This document shows positions 9,312 through 19,993 of a stretch of DNA of 64,000 nucleotides, one piece after another. The notes beneath the pieces are model-generated. The model ran no database searches and was not told the origin of the DNA. It saw only the letters and a program-made list of their open reading frames with translations. Source of the DNA: Gayadomonas joobiniege G7 (lineage in GTDB: Bacteria; Pseudomonadota; Gammaproteobacteria; Enterobacterales; Alteromonadaceae); assembly GCF_000300815.1 (NCBI RefSeq), contig NZ_AMRX01000001.1, positions 434,001 to 498,000 on the forward strand, written 5' to 3'. Within the stretch, counting starts at the first letter, position 1. Every line of letters begins with the position of its first letter. The translations under genes and the position numbers were made by a program.

Positions 9312-9877
9312 TAGTCACCAAAGCTTTCTAATAACTTTTGAATTTGCGGTGCATAGGGTTTAATGATACTTAGGTTATCATTTTTAGGTTCTTCTTTTTT
9401 CTTCAACTGACCCAATAATCCTTGCATTTGACCGGCTAACATCTCTTTTTGTGATTCGCTTAGCTCCTCTGATTTATTTAGCTCGGATAACGCACTGTTT
9501 AATCCTTTTTCAGCTTCATCCATGGTTCCAGAAGCTTGCATTTGATACTCAACAAAAGATTGAATAATTTGTGAGTGTTGCAGAAAAAATGATTCGACCG
9601 ACTGGTAACCAAAGGTTTGCAGCAACTTATTAAACTCGCCATATAAACCAGCGTCTTTAAGCACACTCATAGCGCTGGCAGCAATTTGTACCGGAGAGTC
9701 TTTAAAAAAGTTAATTTTGGTATCTTGATCGAGTACATCTTGATTTTTTGCCATCCACTTACCAACAGTAGGTGCGGCTGAAATCCATTTTTCGATTTGT
9801 GACGATGACAAATCAATCGCATGTACAGATGCGGCAAAAACAAATAAAAAGATGGCCTGAATGGCTTTTTTAAACAT
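9311..9877 (-). CDS. Secreted helical protein of unknown function
   Basis: A 188-aa protein with a clear signal peptide (MFKKAIQAIFLFVFAASVHA) and a helical, Gln/Leu/Lys-rich mature part with no cysteine. I do not recognise the family. It is the first gene of the operon with the channel and EamA genes, with a one-base overlap to the channel. The C-terminal third (SEELSESQKEMLAGQMQGL) is strongly charged and helical. Confidence 0.7.
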   Translation of the reverse strand: MFKKAIQAIFLFVFAASVHAIDLSSSQIEKWISAAPTVGKWMAKNQDVLDQDTKINFFKDSPVQIAASAMSVLKDAGLYGEFNKLLQTFGYQSVESFFLQHSQIIQSFVEYQMQASGTMDEAEKGLNSALSELNKSEELSESQKEMLAGQMQGLLGQLKKKEEPKNDNLSIIKPYAPQIQKLLESFGD

Positions 9878-10039
9878 AGTAAATTCCTATTTTTTACGGG
9901 TTAGCTTTAGTGTATGCAACGGCTCGCGAATTGCAAAGACAGACAGCTGAGTTATGTGAAAGCGGCCAGTTATTTCATTTATGTAGCATTATTTATTTCA
10001 AACAGTATTATAAGCTTATGAATATCACTAGCACTTATT

Positions 10040-10933
10040 ATGACTCCTGACTATAAAATACGCTACCAGCAAGATTACGCCAGCATTTTGTTTACCGCAA
10101 TGACAGGGGATTGTGAGATCCGAGTCGATACTTTAGGCGCAGCGACAGTTGAGCAGATTGCCGCTTTGGCCTATCACCAAGTATTGAGAATTGAGCATAA
10201 GTTTAGCCGCTACCGTACTGACAACATTTGTTATCGCATCAATACCAGCCGTGGCGATACCATTCCTATTGATGCTGAACTGTATCGCTTATTAACCTAT
10301 GCAGATAAGTGTTATCAGTCATCCGATGGTTTATTTGATTTAACCTCAGGCATTTTACGGCGCGCTTGGCCGTTTGATGAATATACGAGCACGCCAAACG
10401 AAATGCGTATCAAAGCCTTATTGCAGTTAGTCGGTTGGCAAAAAATTGAATATAACCAAAACACTATTACAATGCCGCCTGGCATGGAAATAGATTTTGG
10501 TGCAATAGCAAAAGAATATGCAGCGGGTTTAATTGCACAAGCCTGTCGTCAATTAACCCCTGATTTGTCTATTTTAATTAATTTAGGTGGCGATATTCAG
10601 ATCACCCAGCCACGAAAAAACCGACAGCCTTGGTTGCTTGAGTTACCCGTTGGTTCAAAACAAACCGCCAAAACCAAAACATTTGAATTAATCGATGGTG
10701 CGTTAGCCTGTAGCCGTCAAGCGAGTCGCTTTGCCGAAATTGATGGCCGCACATATAGCCATATTTTAAACCCTAAAACAGGCTGGCCAGTTGAAAATGC
10801 GCCTTCGAGCGTGACAGTGATGGCCCCTAATTGTATCCAAGCAGGCAGCCTAGCAACCATTGCTATGTTAAAAGGGGAACAAGCGTCTGAATTTTTATTG
10901 AGCCGCGGTGTTAACTATCACATAGAGCTATAA
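10040..10933 (+). CDS. apbE: FAD:protein FMN transferase, ApbE family
   Basis: A 297-aa ApbE-type flavin transferase, which attaches FMN to threonine of target proteins such as Rnf/Nqr subunits. Visible features are HKFSRYRTDNI near residue 54, FDLTSGILRRAW, IDFGAIAKEYAAGLI, the LINLGGDI segment, SHILNPKTGWPV and the metal-site region MAPNCIQAGSLATIAML. Unlike the lipoprotein form, it has no signal peptide or lipobox, so it may act in the cytoplasm. It stands alone between a divergent operon and ahpC. Confidence 0.88.
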   Translation: MTPDYKIRYQQDYASILFTAMTGDCEIRVDTLGAATVEQIAALAYHQVLRIEHKFSRYRTDNICYRINTSRGDTIPIDAELYRLLTYADKCYQSSDGLFDLTSGILRRAWPFDEYTSTPNEMRIKALLQLVGWQKIEYNQNTITMPPGMEIDFGAIAKEYAAGLIAQACRQLTPDLSILINLGGDIQITQPRKNRQPWLLELPVGSKQTAKTKTFELIDGALACSRQASRFAEIDGRTYSHILNPKTGWPVENAPSSVTVMAPNCIQAGSLATIAMLKGEQASEFLLSRGVNYHIEL

Positions 10934-11043
10934 TCGAAAAAACCGAACAAAACAATCGAAACAGTCAATTATACAGATTAAAACACTCTGCGTAATATAA
11001 TCCCTGTCGAAAGCAATTAAGCAAAAACACAGGAGACAAACAA

Positions 11044-11613
11044 ATGACTGTATCTATTATCAACACTAAATTAAAAGAATTTAACGCAACTGCTTATCAC
11101 AAAGGTGACTTTGTTGAAGTATCTGACAAAGATTTAGCTGGCAAGTGGGCGGTTGTCATGTTTTACCCGGCTGATTTTACTTTTGTATGCCCAACTGAAT
11201 TAGGCGACTTAGCTGACCATTATGCACAACTGCAAGAAATGGGCGTAGAAGTTTATTCAGTATCCACTGACACGCATTTTACTCACAAAGCGTGGCATGA
11301 TTCGTCAGACACTATTAACAAAATCCAATTTCCAATGATAGGTGACCCAACAGGTAAAATTTCACGCAATTTTGGAGTATTGATTGAAGAAGAAGGCTTA
11401 GCACTACGCGGTACTTTTGTAATCAACCCAGAAGGTGAAATTAAAGTAGCTGAAGTACATGACTTGGGCATTGGCCGTAGCGCAAAAGAATTAGTGCGTA
11501 AAGTACAAGCGGCTCAATATGTTGCAGAGCACGATGGTGAAGTTTGTCCTGCATCTTGGCAGCCAGGTGAAGAAACTTTAGCACCTTCATTAGACCTAGT
11601 TGGCAAAATCTAA
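11044..11613 (+). CDS. ahpC: Peroxiredoxin AhpC
   Basis: A 189-aa typical two-cysteine peroxiredoxin that reduces hydrogen peroxide and alkyl hydroperoxides. The peroxidatic Cys49 is in YPADFTFVCP, and the resolving Cys168 is in EVCPASWQPG; length and C-terminal tail match enterobacterial AhpC. A strong ribosome site (AGGAGA) precedes the ATG. The reductase partner ahpF follows 72 bases downstream. A peroxide-responsive regulator is expected, but I could not identify an operator with confidence. Confidence 0.96.
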   Translation: MTVSIINTKLKEFNATAYHKGDFVEVSDKDLAGKWAVVMFYPADFTFVCPTELGDLADHYAQLQEMGVEVYSVSTDTHFTHKAWHDSSDTINKIQFPMIGDPTGKISRNFGVLIEEEGLALRGTFVINPEGEIKVAEVHDLGIGRSAKELVRKVQAAQYVAEHDGEVCPASWQPGEETLAPSLDLVGKI

Positions 11614-11629
11614 GCGAACTGAGCTCAGA

Positions 11630-11652
11630 TAAAGCTGCCATTTGGCAGCTTT
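11630..11652 (+). terminator. Intercistronic hairpin between ahpC and ahpF
   Basis: The stem aaagctgcc / ggcagcttt with a tight loop lies 17 bases after the ahpC stop. It is not directly followed by a T run (a run of seven T comes about 12 bases later), so it may end or stabilise ahpC transcripts partially and lower ahpF expression relative to ahpC. Confidence 0.55.
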
Positions 11653-11684
11653 ATGCTCAATAATTTTTTTCCCCTGGAGTTGTT

Positions 11685-13262
11685 ATGTTAGACACTAAAA
11701 TAAAACAGCAATTACAAAGTCATTTTGCTGCCCTTAAAAACAAAGTAGAACTTAGCCTTAAAGTAAATGACAGCGCCAAGGCAAAAGAATTAATCACCTT
11801 GGCCGAAGATTTAGCCTCGTTAAGTCCACTGATAGAGATCAGTGAAAACGAAGCGCAAGCAGATCGTGCCCCTGTGTTGGTTGTAAAAAACGCCAATGAT
11901 CAAAATAAAGTGCAATTTGCTGGTGTCCCTATGGGGCATGAATTTACATCACTAATTTTAGCCTTGCTGCAAGCTGGTGGACATCCAGTTAAACAGTCAG
12001 CCGAGGTCATAGAACAAATTAAAGGGTTAAATCAGCCATTAAAGTTTGAGACTTATATTTCGTTGAGCTGTCAAAACTGCCCTGAGGTTGTGCAAGCACT
12101 TAATTTAATCGCTCTGTTAAATCCGAATGTAGAGCACACTATGATCGATGGGGCATTATTTGAAAATGAAGTTAAACAACGCAATATAATGGCGGTTCCG
12201 TCGGTCTACTTAAATGGCGAGTCATTTGCACAGGGGCGTATCTCGTTAGCAGAGATTTTAAATAAAGTAGATTCTGGTGCGGCTGAAAAAGCAGCGGCAG
12301 CTTTGAACCAAAAAGATGACTACGACGTATTAGTTGTAGGTGGTGGCCCTGCGGGTGCTTCCGCAGCCATTTATGCGGCTCGAAAAGGTTTAAAAACTGG
12401 CATTGTTGCTGAGCGTTTTGGCGGTCAGGTCATGGACACAGTCGGAATAGAGAACTTTATTTCGGTTAAAGCGACCGAAGGACCTAAATTAGTTGCCGGT
12501 TTAGAAGAGCACGTTAAAGATTACGACGTGGATATTATTCAAAATCAGTTAGCGAGCTCACTTAGCCGCAATGATTTAATTGAAGTAGGACTGAAAAGTG
12601 GCGCTCAGCTAAAAAGCAAAAGTGTTATTTTGGCAACCGGTGCGCGCTGGCGCGAAATGAATGTACCTGGCGAGCAAGCGTATCGAGGCAAAGGCGTTGC
12701 TTATTGCCCGCACTGTGACGGGCCGTTATTTAAAGGCAAAAAAGTGGCGGTCATTGGTGGCGGTAACTCAGGTATAGAAGCCGCAATTGACTTGGCCGGT
12801 ATTGTTGAACATGTCACTGTATTAGAGTTTGCTGACACTTTAAGAGCCGATGAAGTGTTACAGAAAAAAGCCAACTCATTACCGAACATCAAAATTATTA
12901 AACAAGCCCAAACCACTGAAGTGGTTGGGGATGGTGCAAAAGTGACCGCACTTAAATATTTGGATCGCCGCGACAATAGCGAACACCAAATTGAGCTGGC
13001 GGGTATCTTCGTGCAAATTGGTTTGGTGCCAAACAGCGAGTTTTTAAAAGACTCTTTAGAGTTGAGCCCTCGTGGTGAAATAATCATTGACCACAAGGGT
13101 GAAACATCGATGCCTGGCGTATTTGCTGCCGGTGATGTAACCACCAGTCCATACAAACAAATTATTATTGCAATGGGCAGTGGCGCGACTGCATCACTCA
13201 GCGCATTTGACTATCTCATCCGCCTCCAACCGGATGCGGACGATAGTAGCCAAGCCGCGTAA
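11685..13262 (+). CDS. ahpF: Alkyl hydroperoxide reductase subunit F
   Basis: A 525-aa flavoprotein that passes electrons from NADH to AhpC. The N-terminal double-thioredoxin-fold domain has CQNC (Cys129, Cys132). The thioredoxin-reductase-like part starts with the FAD motif [18 protein letters not shown] around residue 215, and the redox centre CPHC is at Cys341/Cys344. The NAD-binding [17 protein letters not shown] and C-terminal FAD motif GVFAAGDVT are also present. Length equals E. coli AhpF. The gene is in tandem with ahpC. Confidence 0.96.
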   Translation: MLDTKIKQQLQSHFAALKNKVELSLKVNDSAKAKELITLAEDLASLSPLIEISENEAQADRAPVLVVKNANDQNKVQFAGVPMGHEFTSLILALLQAGGHPVKQSAEVIEQIKGLNQPLKFETYISLSCQNCPEVVQALNLIALLNPNVEHTMIDGALFENEVKQRNIMAVPSVYLNGESFAQGRISLAEILNKVDSGAAEKAAAALNQKDDYDVLVVGGGPAGASAAIYAARKGLKTGIVAERFGGQVMDTVGIENFISVKATEGPKLVAGLEEHVKDYDVDIIQNQLASSLSRNDLIEVGLKSGAQLKSKSVILATGARWREMNVPGEQAYRGKGVAYCPHCDGPLFKGKKVAVIGGGNSGIEAAIDLAGIVEHVTVLEFADTLRADEVLQKKANSLPNIKIIKQAQTTEVVGDGAKVTALKYLDRRDNSEHQIELAGIFVQIGLVPNSEFLKDSLELSPRGEIIIDHKGETSMPGVFAAGDVTTSPYKQIIIAMGSGATASLSAFDYLIRLQPDADDSSQAA

Positions 13263-13300
13263 CAGTTACTGTGTTGTTCTCAACAAGGATGTGCACTTTG

Positions 13301-13328
13301 GCACAGGCGCCCGCCTGTGCTTTTTTTT
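13301..13328 (+). terminator. Rho-independent terminator of ahpCF
   Basis: A nine-base GC-rich stem (gcacaggcg / cgcctgtgc) with a two-base loop is followed directly by eight T residues, 40 bases past the ahpF stop. Confidence 0.93.
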
Positions 13329-13422
13329 GTCTGCAATATTTCTCAGTTAGTTTGAAACAATTTGCCCACTTTTTATGTCATTATAAAAACTAAAATAAAA
13401 ATTGATTGTCACAGGGGACATT

Positions 13423-15192
13423 TTGAACAGTACGAAGTTAATTTACAGCTATTGCCTTAGCCTATTACTGCTTATTTGCCTGCCGGTGCAAGCTGCCAAT
13501 TTAGACTTTTTAAAACAGTCTGCCGATGACGAATTTTTACCCGTAGAGCAAGCATTTGAAATGGACTTTGTACAAACTGGTTCGTTTTTAAAAGTGAGCT
13601 GGCAAATTGCCGACGGTTATTATTTATATAAAGCTCAAACCAAAGCTAAAGCCGACGATCGTATCTTACCGATTAACTTTATCCAGCCGGGCAAACTTAA
13701 ACAGGATGAGTATTTTGGCGAAGTGACTGTGTTTAGGGACAAATTAGACATTAATATCGACTTAAAAAATGTACAAGGCGAAACTCTACTGCTAACTTAT
13801 CAAGGCTGTGCTGATGCCGGTTTATGTTACCCCCCTAAATTATTAGAACTGCCGATCACCCCCACTTTAACTGGCTCGCCGCAAACCACTGAAAACTTCA
13901 GCGCACAAAGTACAGTTAATCAAAAAATAACTGAAAGCACTGGTCCAACTGGGCTTTCTAACGACTTGTTTGAACATAGTTTAACAATGACTTTATTAGG
14001 CTTTTTTGTATTAGGTATAGGTTTGTCACTGACCCCTTGTGTATTACCTATGGTGCCAATATTAAGCAGCATTATTAGCAGCCAAAAAAGCACCCAGGTA
14101 AAAAGCAGTTTATTGCTCTCGCTGGCCTATGTACTAGGTATGGCACTGTTTTATACCTTAAGCGGAGTTTTAGTCGGTTATTTTGGTGCTCAATTTAATG
14201 TGCAGCTTTATTTGCAAGAGCCTTGGATTGTGGCACTGTTTGCTGTGTTTTTTATTGCCATGGCATTGTCGATGTTTGGTTTATACGAGTTGCAACTTCC
14301 CGCTTGGCTACGTGAAAAATTGCCCCAGCAAGGGTCTGGTAAAAAAGGGTTGATTGCAACCTTTGTAACCGGTGGAGTGTCGGCGCTGGCGCTTTCTCCC
14401 TGTGTTTCGGCTCCACTTGCCAGCGCATTAGTATATATTTCGGCCACGGGTGATGCTTTACTGGGTGGTAGCGCCTTATTTGTATTGAGTTTAGGCATGG
14501 GTCTACCGCTTATTTTAATGGGCGCAGGCTTAGGTCAGGCACTACCGAAAGCCGGTAGCTGGATGATACTGGTAAAACAAACTTTTGGCGTTCTAATGCT
14601 GGCCATGGCCGTATGGATTGTCGCTCGTATTTTACCCGAGTTATTAGCGGCTGCTTTATGGTCTGCTTTTGGTTTATGGCTTGCCCTGCAACTTGGCTTA
14701 CGTAGTGGCGTTAAACCAGCAAGCGGTTGGCAAAAATCCCGTCAGGCACTCGCTTGGTTAATATTGTTGGCTGCAGCTTATCATTTTTATCAAACCGATC
14801 GAAGTATCCATCAAACAAGCGATACTGCATTAGAACAAACCCACCCTAGTTTATTTACCCGAGTAGATAATGTGGAGGCTTTAAATGGTTTATTGCAAAT
14901 ATCGAATAAAAAAGTGGTTGTGGATCTATATGCTGATTGGTGTGTAAGTTGTGTGATCATTGAAGAAGAAGTGTTTAAAAAGATTGCAGCCAGCGATTAC
15001 CCTGATTATCAGTTTGTGCAGCTTGATTTAACCGAAATGAGCACAGCTAAACAAAACTTTTTAGCCCAACACAAATTGTTTGGGCCTCCATCACTATTGA
15101 TTTTTGCACCAGAAAAGGCAAACAAGGCTATTTTTACTTATCAAGCCGAATTTACCTTGGCCCAATTTAAGAGTTGGCTGAAAGCTCAATAA
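13423..15192 (+). CDS. dsbD: Thiol:disulfide interchange protein DsbD
   Basis: A 589-aa inner-membrane protein that moves electrons from cytoplasmic thioredoxin to periplasmic disulfide isomerases and cytochrome c maturation. A signal peptide (KLIYSYCLSLLLLICLPVQA) precedes the DsbD-alpha domain with its two cysteines in GCADAGLCYPP. The central eight-helix DsbD-beta domain has LTPCVLPMVPI and LSPCVSAPLASAL, and the C-terminal thioredoxin-like domain has WCVSC. I choose the TTG at 13423, which follows AGGGGAC at the right spacing; the longer in-frame start at 13402 would put the ribosome site inside the gene. Confidence 0.94.
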   Translation: MNSTKLIYSYCLSLLLLICLPVQAANLDFLKQSADDEFLPVEQAFEMDFVQTGSFLKVSWQIADGYYLYKAQTKAKADDRILPINFIQPGKLKQDEYFGEVTVFRDKLDINIDLKNVQGETLLLTYQGCADAGLCYPPKLLELPITPTLTGSPQTTENFSAQSTVNQKITESTGPTGLSNDLFEHSLTMTLLGFFVLGIGLSLTPCVLPMVPILSSIISSQKSTQVKSSLLLSLAYVLGMALFYTLSGVLVGYFGAQFNVQLYLQEPWIVALFAVFFIAMALSMFGLYELQLPAWLREKLPQQGSGKKGLIATFVTGGVSALALSPCVSAPLASALVYISATGDALLGGSALFVLSLGMGLPLILMGAGLGQALPKAGSWMILVKQTFGVLMLAMAVWIVARILPELLAAALWSAFGLWLALQLGLRSGVKPASGWQKSRQALAWLILLAAAYHFYQTDRSIHQTSDTALEQTHPSLFTRVDNVEALNGLLQISNKKVVVDLYADWCVSCVIIEEEVFKKIAASDYPDYQFVQLDLTEMSTAKQNFLAQHKLFGPPSLLIFAPEKANKAIFTYQAEFTLAQFKSWLKAQ

Positions 15193-15695
15193 GGCGATAA
15201 CTCGCTTTTATCAAACTGAGTTTTGCTCAATTGCACATTCTCCTGATTTGCTTTGCTCTCTAACTCAGTTTGCCAAATAGCTAGCTCTTCCATAGTGATA
15301 GTATTGTCATCTAATTGCCAAAGCTTACGTAAGCCTTGGTAATAAAACCATAAAATTTGCATCGCTTGCGCATCGCCTTGGTCCACCGCCGTTTTTAAAC
15401 TTTTATTTTTACGTTGGATCCAGTTCAAATGCTGCTTGAGTCGCCAAACATAATAAACCTCTGTCATAAAGGGGTGTGCTTTAAAATGACGCAGTAACAA
15501 TCCTACCGCAACACAGCCGAGTATTACGCCAGACAAATTCCAATGAAAGTGACTGCCATCCGGATCGGGAAACAACAAAATAAGCGTTTGTGAAATTGCT
15601 AAGCTTAATCCAGCTAAAACAACAATAGAGGCAACAATAATTTTATTAAGGTGGTTTCGGTAACGGCTTTTATCAACCGCTTCAAACTGAATCAT
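15186..15695 (-). CDS. DUF3087 family membrane protein
   Basis: A 169-aa protein with two membrane helices (about residues 18-40 and 53-68) separated by a FPDPDGSHFHWN segment, the pattern of DUF3087. The C-terminal 90 residues are cytoplasmic, helical and charged. The function is unknown. It is convergent with dsbD and their last seven bases overlap. Confidence 0.72.
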   Translation of the reverse strand: MIQFEAVDKSRYRNHLNKIIVASIVVLAGLSLAISQTLILLFPDPDGSHFHWNLSGVILGCVAVGLLLRHFKAHPFMTEVYYVWRLKQHLNWIQRKNKSLKTAVDQGDAQAMQILWFYYQGLRKLWQLDDNTITMEELAIWQTELESKANQENVQLSKTQFDKSELSPY

Positions 15696-15926
15696 AACAA
15701 ATTCCTAACGGGCATAGTGGCGCTAGTTTAACTCAATTTTTATGATCTTAAACATAGCCAAACCAGTTTTATAGTGACAGTTGGCAGATTTATTTATCAC
15801 CAAACTAAACAGTTAGCTTTGATCTGAGGTTTTTTATACGGCAAATCCACACAGTGCGATGAAAAATTAAAAAATTTGATTAATATCAGTTACACTAGAG
15901 GCAGTTTAAATCGGGCAGGAAACGGC

Positions 15927-16682
15927 ATGACAGATAAGCAGGACAACACCACTCATTTTGGTTTTCAAACCGTCGCCAAAGACGAAAAAGTTGAAAAAGT
16001 AGCAGAAGTTTTTCATTCGGTTGCCGCTAAGTATGACATTATGAACGACCTAATGTCAGCAGGCATTCATCGTATTTGGAAACGCCATACCATAGCTTGC
16101 AGTGGCGCACGCTCGGGTCAACAAATTTTAGATTTAGCGGGTGGTACAGGTGATTTAACAGCCAAATTCTCGCGCATTGTTGGCGAGCAAGGCAAAGTAA
16201 TTTTAGCCGATATCAACGAATCTATGCTGCAAGTTGGCCGTGCTAAATTGCACGACCTAGGCATAGTTGGCAATATTGAGTGTGTACAAGCTAATGCCGA
16301 ATGCCTCCCGTTTGCCGACAATCAGTTTGATATAGTTACAATCGCTTTTGGTTTACGCAATGTCACAGATAAAGACGCAGCATTAGCCTCTATTTACCGA
16401 GTTTTAAAACCAGGTGGACGTTTATTGGTATTAGAGTTTTCTAAACCTGTTAGTGACAACTTTGCCAAACTGTACGACTGGTACTCGTTTAATATTTTGC
16501 CGCAAATGGGCAAGATGATCACACAGGATGCCGATAGCTATCGCTACCTTGCTGAGTCTATTCGCATGCACCCTGATCAAAAAACCCTAAAAGGCATGAT
16601 GGAAACCGCTGGTTTTGAAGAAGTCAGCTATCAAAACCTAACTGGTGGCATTGTTGCCCTACATAAAGGATTTAAATTTTAA
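15927..16682 (+). CDS. ubiE: Ubiquinone/menaquinone C-methyltransferase UbiE
   Basis: A 251-aa SAM-dependent methyltransferase that C-methylates the benzoquinol ring (ubiquinone) or demethylmenaquinol. It shows [13 protein letters not shown] and [19 protein letters not shown] at the N terminus, the SAM motif [11 protein letters not shown], and FGLRNVTD, all typical of UbiE. The start at 15927 is preceded by AGGAAA; an upstream in-frame ATG adds an unlikely 17-residue extension. Its stop overlaps the ubiJ start (TAATG), and ubiB follows, the standard gammaproteobacterial order. Confidence 0.96.
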   Translation: MTDKQDNTTHFGFQTVAKDEKVEKVAEVFHSVAAKYDIMNDLMSAGIHRIWKRHTIACSGARSGQQILDLAGGTGDLTAKFSRIVGEQGKVILADINESMLQVGRAKLHDLGIVGNIECVQANAECLPFADNQFDIVTIAFGLRNVTDKDAALASIYRVLKPGGRLLVLEFSKPVSDNFAKLYDWYSFNILPQMGKMITQDADSYRYLAESIRMHPDQKTLKGMMETAGFEEVSYQNLTGGIVALHKGFKF

Positions 16683-17299
16683 TGCCAGCCGCCAGCCTTA
16701 TTAGCAGCCTGTTAGAACACACAATAAACTACTGGTTAAAACAAACCGGTAGTCACCAGCAAGTGCCTGCCAGATTGCTTAATAAACAAGTAGCCATTTC
16801 GATTAGCGAGTTAAACCTGCAGCTGCAGATGCACATACAAGAAGATGGCTACTTATCGATTTGGTCACCGGTGAATAATGCTGACTGCCATATTATAACC
16901 ACCTTAGGTGGTTTAATTAAACTACAGCAGCCAGAGCAAATAACCGCTCTCATAAAAGCAGGCGAAGTCGATATAGAGGGCGATGTGCAACTGGCCCAAG
17001 CCTACGCCGATTGGCTAAAAGGTAGCCTGATTTATTGGCAAGATGTATTAGCGGGTATTGTATCTGACCCTGTTGCGGCAAAATTAACGCAGGCTGGTGA
17101 ACAATTTGCAGCGGCAGCACAACAGCAACTGCAAAACAGTCAACGCAATTTTGGTAATATTATTTGGGATGAAAAAAGATTAGCGCCCCACCCCCTCGAA
17201 GTTAAAGTCTTTGTTCAGGATCTGCGTCAATTAAGGCAAGATACTGATCGGCTAACCGCACGTATTGAGCAACTTGAGCAAACAATAAATAACAGGTAG
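16682..17299 (+). CDS. ubiJ: Ubiquinone biosynthesis accessory factor UbiJ
   Basis: A 205-aa soluble protein with an N-terminal SCP2 sterol-carrier-like lipid-binding domain (about residues 15-120) and a C-terminal coiled coil (LRQLRQDTDRLTARIEQLEQ). UbiJ holds the hydrophobic intermediates in the Ubi metabolon together with UbiK. The assignment relies on the SCP2-plus-coiled-coil architecture and on the position between ubiE and ubiB, with a one-base overlap to ubiE. Confidence 0.93.
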   Translation: MPAASLISSLLEHTINYWLKQTGSHQQVPARLLNKQVAISISELNLQLQMHIQEDGYLSIWSPVNNADCHIITTLGGLIKLQQPEQITALIKAGEVDIEGDVQLAQAYADWLKGSLIYWQDVLAGIVSDPVAAKLTQAGEQFAAAAQQQLQNSQRNFGNIIWDEKRLAPHPLEVKVFVQDLRQLRQDTDRLTARIEQLEQTINNR

Positions 17300-17308
17300 A
17301 CAACCACA

Positions 17309-18937
17309 GTGAGCATCTGGCGTTTTTATATTATTTTTAGAACCCTGTTAACTTATGGATTGGATGACTTAATTCCTAAACGTTTTCAGCGCTGGCAGTT
17401 TAAACTACTACGCAACTGCGCTTTTTGGCTAAAAAACAAATATCCTGATGAACCGGTTGAAGTCCGTCTGCGACTTGCGCTGCAATCGTTAGGCCCAGTG
17501 TTTATAAAATTTGGCCAAATGTTATCTACCCGCCGAGACCTGTTATCGCCCGCATTAGCTGAAGAACTCAAAATATTACAGGATAAAGTCGCCCCATTTG
17601 ACGGCAGACAAGCCCGCGAATTAATAGCCAAAGCCTGGAAAGTAGACAACTTAGATGAATATCTGGCCGAATTTGATGAAACCCCGTTAGCTTCGGCATC
17701 GATTGCGCAAGTACATGCTGCACAATTGCACGAAGGCGCGCCATTTGCCCATCAAGATATAGTAATTAAAGTAATTCGCCCCGGCATTGCCGAAACTATG
17801 CGCGCCGATGTAGACCTGATGAAAAGCATGGCTCAGGTATTAGCAAAAGTATTGCCGGACGGTAAGCGCTTACGGCCGGTCGAAGTGGTAAAAGAATATC
17901 AAAAAACGCTATTCGATGAGCTTGATTTAATGCGCGAAGCCGCGAACAGCATTCAGCTTAAACGCAACTTTGCCAACTCTAAAAGCCTTTACATTCCAGC
18001 CGTTTTTTCTGACCTTTGCCGCTCTAACGTGATGGTTATGGAACGCATTTATGGCATCCCCGTGGGTGACATTGATGCCTTAAAAGCCCAAGGTACCGAC
18101 ATGAAGCTATTGGCTGAGCGCGGTGTAGAAATATTTTTTACGCAAGTTTTTAGAGATAGCTTTTTTCATGCTGATATGCACCCGGGCAACATATTCGTTT
18201 CACGTGAAACGCCTGAAGAGCCCATGTACATAGGCATAGACTGCGGCATTGTTGGCACCTTAAATAAAGACGATAAACGCTATTTAGCCGATAACTTTAT
18301 AGCGTTTTTTAACCGTGATTATCGTAAAGTTGCCGAGCTTCACGTAGATTCTGGCTGGGTACCACGAGATACAAATATTGAAGATTTTGAGTTTGCGATT
18401 AGAACCGTTTGCGAACCCATTTTTGAAAAACCCCTTGCCGAAATTTCATTTGGCAACGTATTAATGAACTTGTTTAATACCGCCCGACGGTTTCAAATGG
18501 AAGTGCAACCACAACTGGTTTTATTGCAAAAAACTTTATTATATATAGAGGGGTTAGGCCGCCAACTTTATCCACAATTAGACCTGTGGAAAACTGCCAA
18601 ACCCTTTTTAGAAAACTGGGTGCATGATCAAGTAGGGATTAACGCCATTATTCGCTCAGTTAAAGAGAACGCCCCTTTTTGGGGAGAAAAACTGCCTGAG
18701 CTGCCGGATTTAGTTTATGATGCGCTACACAGTCATAGAGAGCTACAGCATCAGCAACAGCATTTAATACAAACATTAGAAAAGCGAAATGCCCGCCCTA
18801 GCCTATTACCTCAAATTGGTCATGTGATGGTAATTGCCGGTGTTTTAGTTTACTGCCTTAAAGACCAGCTAGCCGCTGGTATTGCACTGGCCGTCGCTGG
18901 AGCCGCCTGCTGGTGGGTTAGCAGCCGCAAAAAATAA
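17309..18937 (+). CDS. ubiB: Atypical kinase/ATPase UbiB
   Basis: A 542-aa ABC1/ADCK-family protein needed for ubiquinone synthesis. Signature elements are the KxGQ motif in [15 protein letters not shown], the ASASIAQVH nucleotide loop, [22 protein letters not shown] (catalytic loop) and IGIDCGIVG (metal-binding DFG-like). Two C-terminal membrane helices ([12 protein letters not shown] and [15 protein letters not shown]) anchor it to the inner membrane. The start is GTG at 17309. The coding sequence contains a perfect 14-bp parS core at 18197-18210. Confidence 0.96.
   Translation: MSIWRFYIIFRTLLTYGLDDLIPKRFQRWQFKLLRNCAFWLKNKYPDEPVEVRLRLALQSLGPVFIKFGQMLSTRRDLLSPALAEELKILQDKVAPFDGRQARELIAKAWKVDNLDEYLAEFDETPLASASIAQVHAAQLHEGAPFAHQDIVIKVIRPGIAETMRADVDLMKSMAQVLAKVLPDGKRLRPVEVVKEYQKTLFDELDLMREAANSIQLKRNFANSKSLYIPAVFSDLCRSNVMVMERIYGIPVGDIDALKAQGTDMKLLAERGVEIFFTQVFRDSFFHADMHPGNIFVSRETPEEPMYIGIDCGIVGTLNKDDKRYLADNFIAFFNRDYRKVAELHVDSGWVPRDTNIEDFEFAIRTVCEPIFEKPLAEISFGNVLMNLFNTARRFQMEVQPQLVLLQKTLLYIEGLGRQLYPQLDLWKTAKPFLENWVHDQVGINAIIRSVKENAPFWGEKLPELPDLVYDALHSHRELQHQQQHLIQTLEKRNARPSLLPQIGHVMVIAGVLVYCLKDQLAAGIALAVAGAACWWVSSRKK
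18197..18210. promoter_or_regulatory. parS: parS-like ParB binding site inside ubiB
   Basis: The palindrome GTTTCACGTGAAAC is identical to the 14-base core of the bacterial parS consensus (TGTTTCACGTGAAACA); the two outer bases are C and G instead of T and A. It lies in the coding sequence of ubiB. parS sites occur near the replication origin, and ubiEJB lies near oriC in many gammaproteobacteria, so the position fits. A second near-match is at 44638-44653. Confidence 0.8.
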
Positions 18938-18959
18938 TAGATTTCGGAGATACAAACTA

Positions 18960-19832
18960 ATGGCAATTCATAGCATGACGGCTTTTGCCCGCCGCGAAAC
19001 TAAAGCCGATTGGGCCACTTTTAGCTGGGAAATTCGCTCGGTAAACCAAAGGTATTTAGAAACCTATTTTAGAATGCCAGAGCAATTTAGAAGCTTAGAA
19101 CCCGCCCTGCGCGAAAAGCTCCGTAAAGCCATGCAACGCGGAAAAATAGAAATAAACTTGCGTTTATCAGACCAAGATAAAAGCTCAGGCCAGCTAAGTA
19201 TTAATCAAGCTCTGGTTGAACAGCTATGCCAGCACGCCAGCCAAATCGCGCAAAAACTACCTGAAAATTCTGTGGTTAACCCTGTGGATATCATGCGCTG
19301 GCCTGGCGTTATGCAAACCGAAGAAGGGGATGCTGATAGTCAACAAAAAGAACTGCTCAGTGCCTTTGACGAATTGCTAAAAGACTTTATCAGTGCCCGA
19401 GCAAGCGAAGGTGAAAACCTTAAAGCTATGATAGAAACCCGCTTAACCGGCATTGCTGAGCAAGTGGCGATTGTTCGTGAAGAAATGCCAGCGGTACTGC
19501 AATGGCAGCGCGAGCGCCTAACCACCCGCTTAGCCGAGCTAAAAGAGCAAGTTGACGAAAACCGATTAGAGCAAGAGCTGATTATGCTTGCCCAGCGTAT
19601 TGATGTGGCCGAAGAGCTCGACCGCTTAGGCTCGCATATTAGTGAAACCCGCGACAAAATCTTAAAAAAAGGCGGCCCATGCGGCCGCCGCTTAGATTTT
19701 ATGATGCAAGAGTTTAACCGAGAAGCTAATACATTGGCATCCAAGAGCATTAACAGCAGAGTGACGAATGCAGCAGTAGAGATTAAGGTGTTGATTGAGC
19801 AGATGCGTGAGCAGATCCAGAATATTGAATAA
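18960..19832 (+). CDS. yicC: YicC family endoribonuclease
   Basis: A 290-aa YicC/YloC-type protein, recently recognised as an endoribonuclease family. The N terminus MAIHSMTAFARRE, the segment WEIRSVNQRYLE, and the C-terminal block GGPCGRRLDFMMQEFNREANTLASK are diagnostic. The start at 18960 gives the normal length; a longer open frame upstream lies in the ubiB 3' end. It follows ubiB by 22 bases and is closed by a strong terminator. Confidence 0.93.
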   Translation: MAIHSMTAFARRETKADWATFSWEIRSVNQRYLETYFRMPEQFRSLEPALREKLRKAMQRGKIEINLRLSDQDKSSGQLSINQALVEQLCQHASQIAQKLPENSVVNPVDIMRWPGVMQTEEGDADSQQKELLSAFDELLKDFISARASEGENLKAMIETRLTGIAEQVAIVREEMPAVLQWQRERLTTRLAELKEQVDENRLEQELIMLAQRIDVAEELDRLGSHISETRDKILKKGGPCGRRLDFMMQEFNREANTLASKSINSRVTNAAVEIKVLIEQMREQIQNIE

Positions 19833-19870
19833 GTTTTTTTGAGTCTCTCTAAGCTTACTTAAGTTTACCA

Positions 19871-19897
19871 AGCCCCTGTAAATAGGGGCTTTTTTGT
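19871..19897 (+). terminator. Rho-independent terminator after yicC
   Basis: The stem agcccct / aggggct with a six-base loop is followed by a run of six T. Confidence 0.93.
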
Positions 19898-19993
19898 TTT
19901 CAGAAGATTTCAGGTCTTTGCCTCTGTTTTCAACCAACTGGTGAGTTTAGTGGTGAGTAGGATTGATCTAGTATGCCCTTAAATGGTGAGTAA

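Noticed and set aside
10934-11043. OxyR site in front of ahpC
   Set aside because: I looked for spaced ATAG/CTAT-like elements and found none that I could defend.
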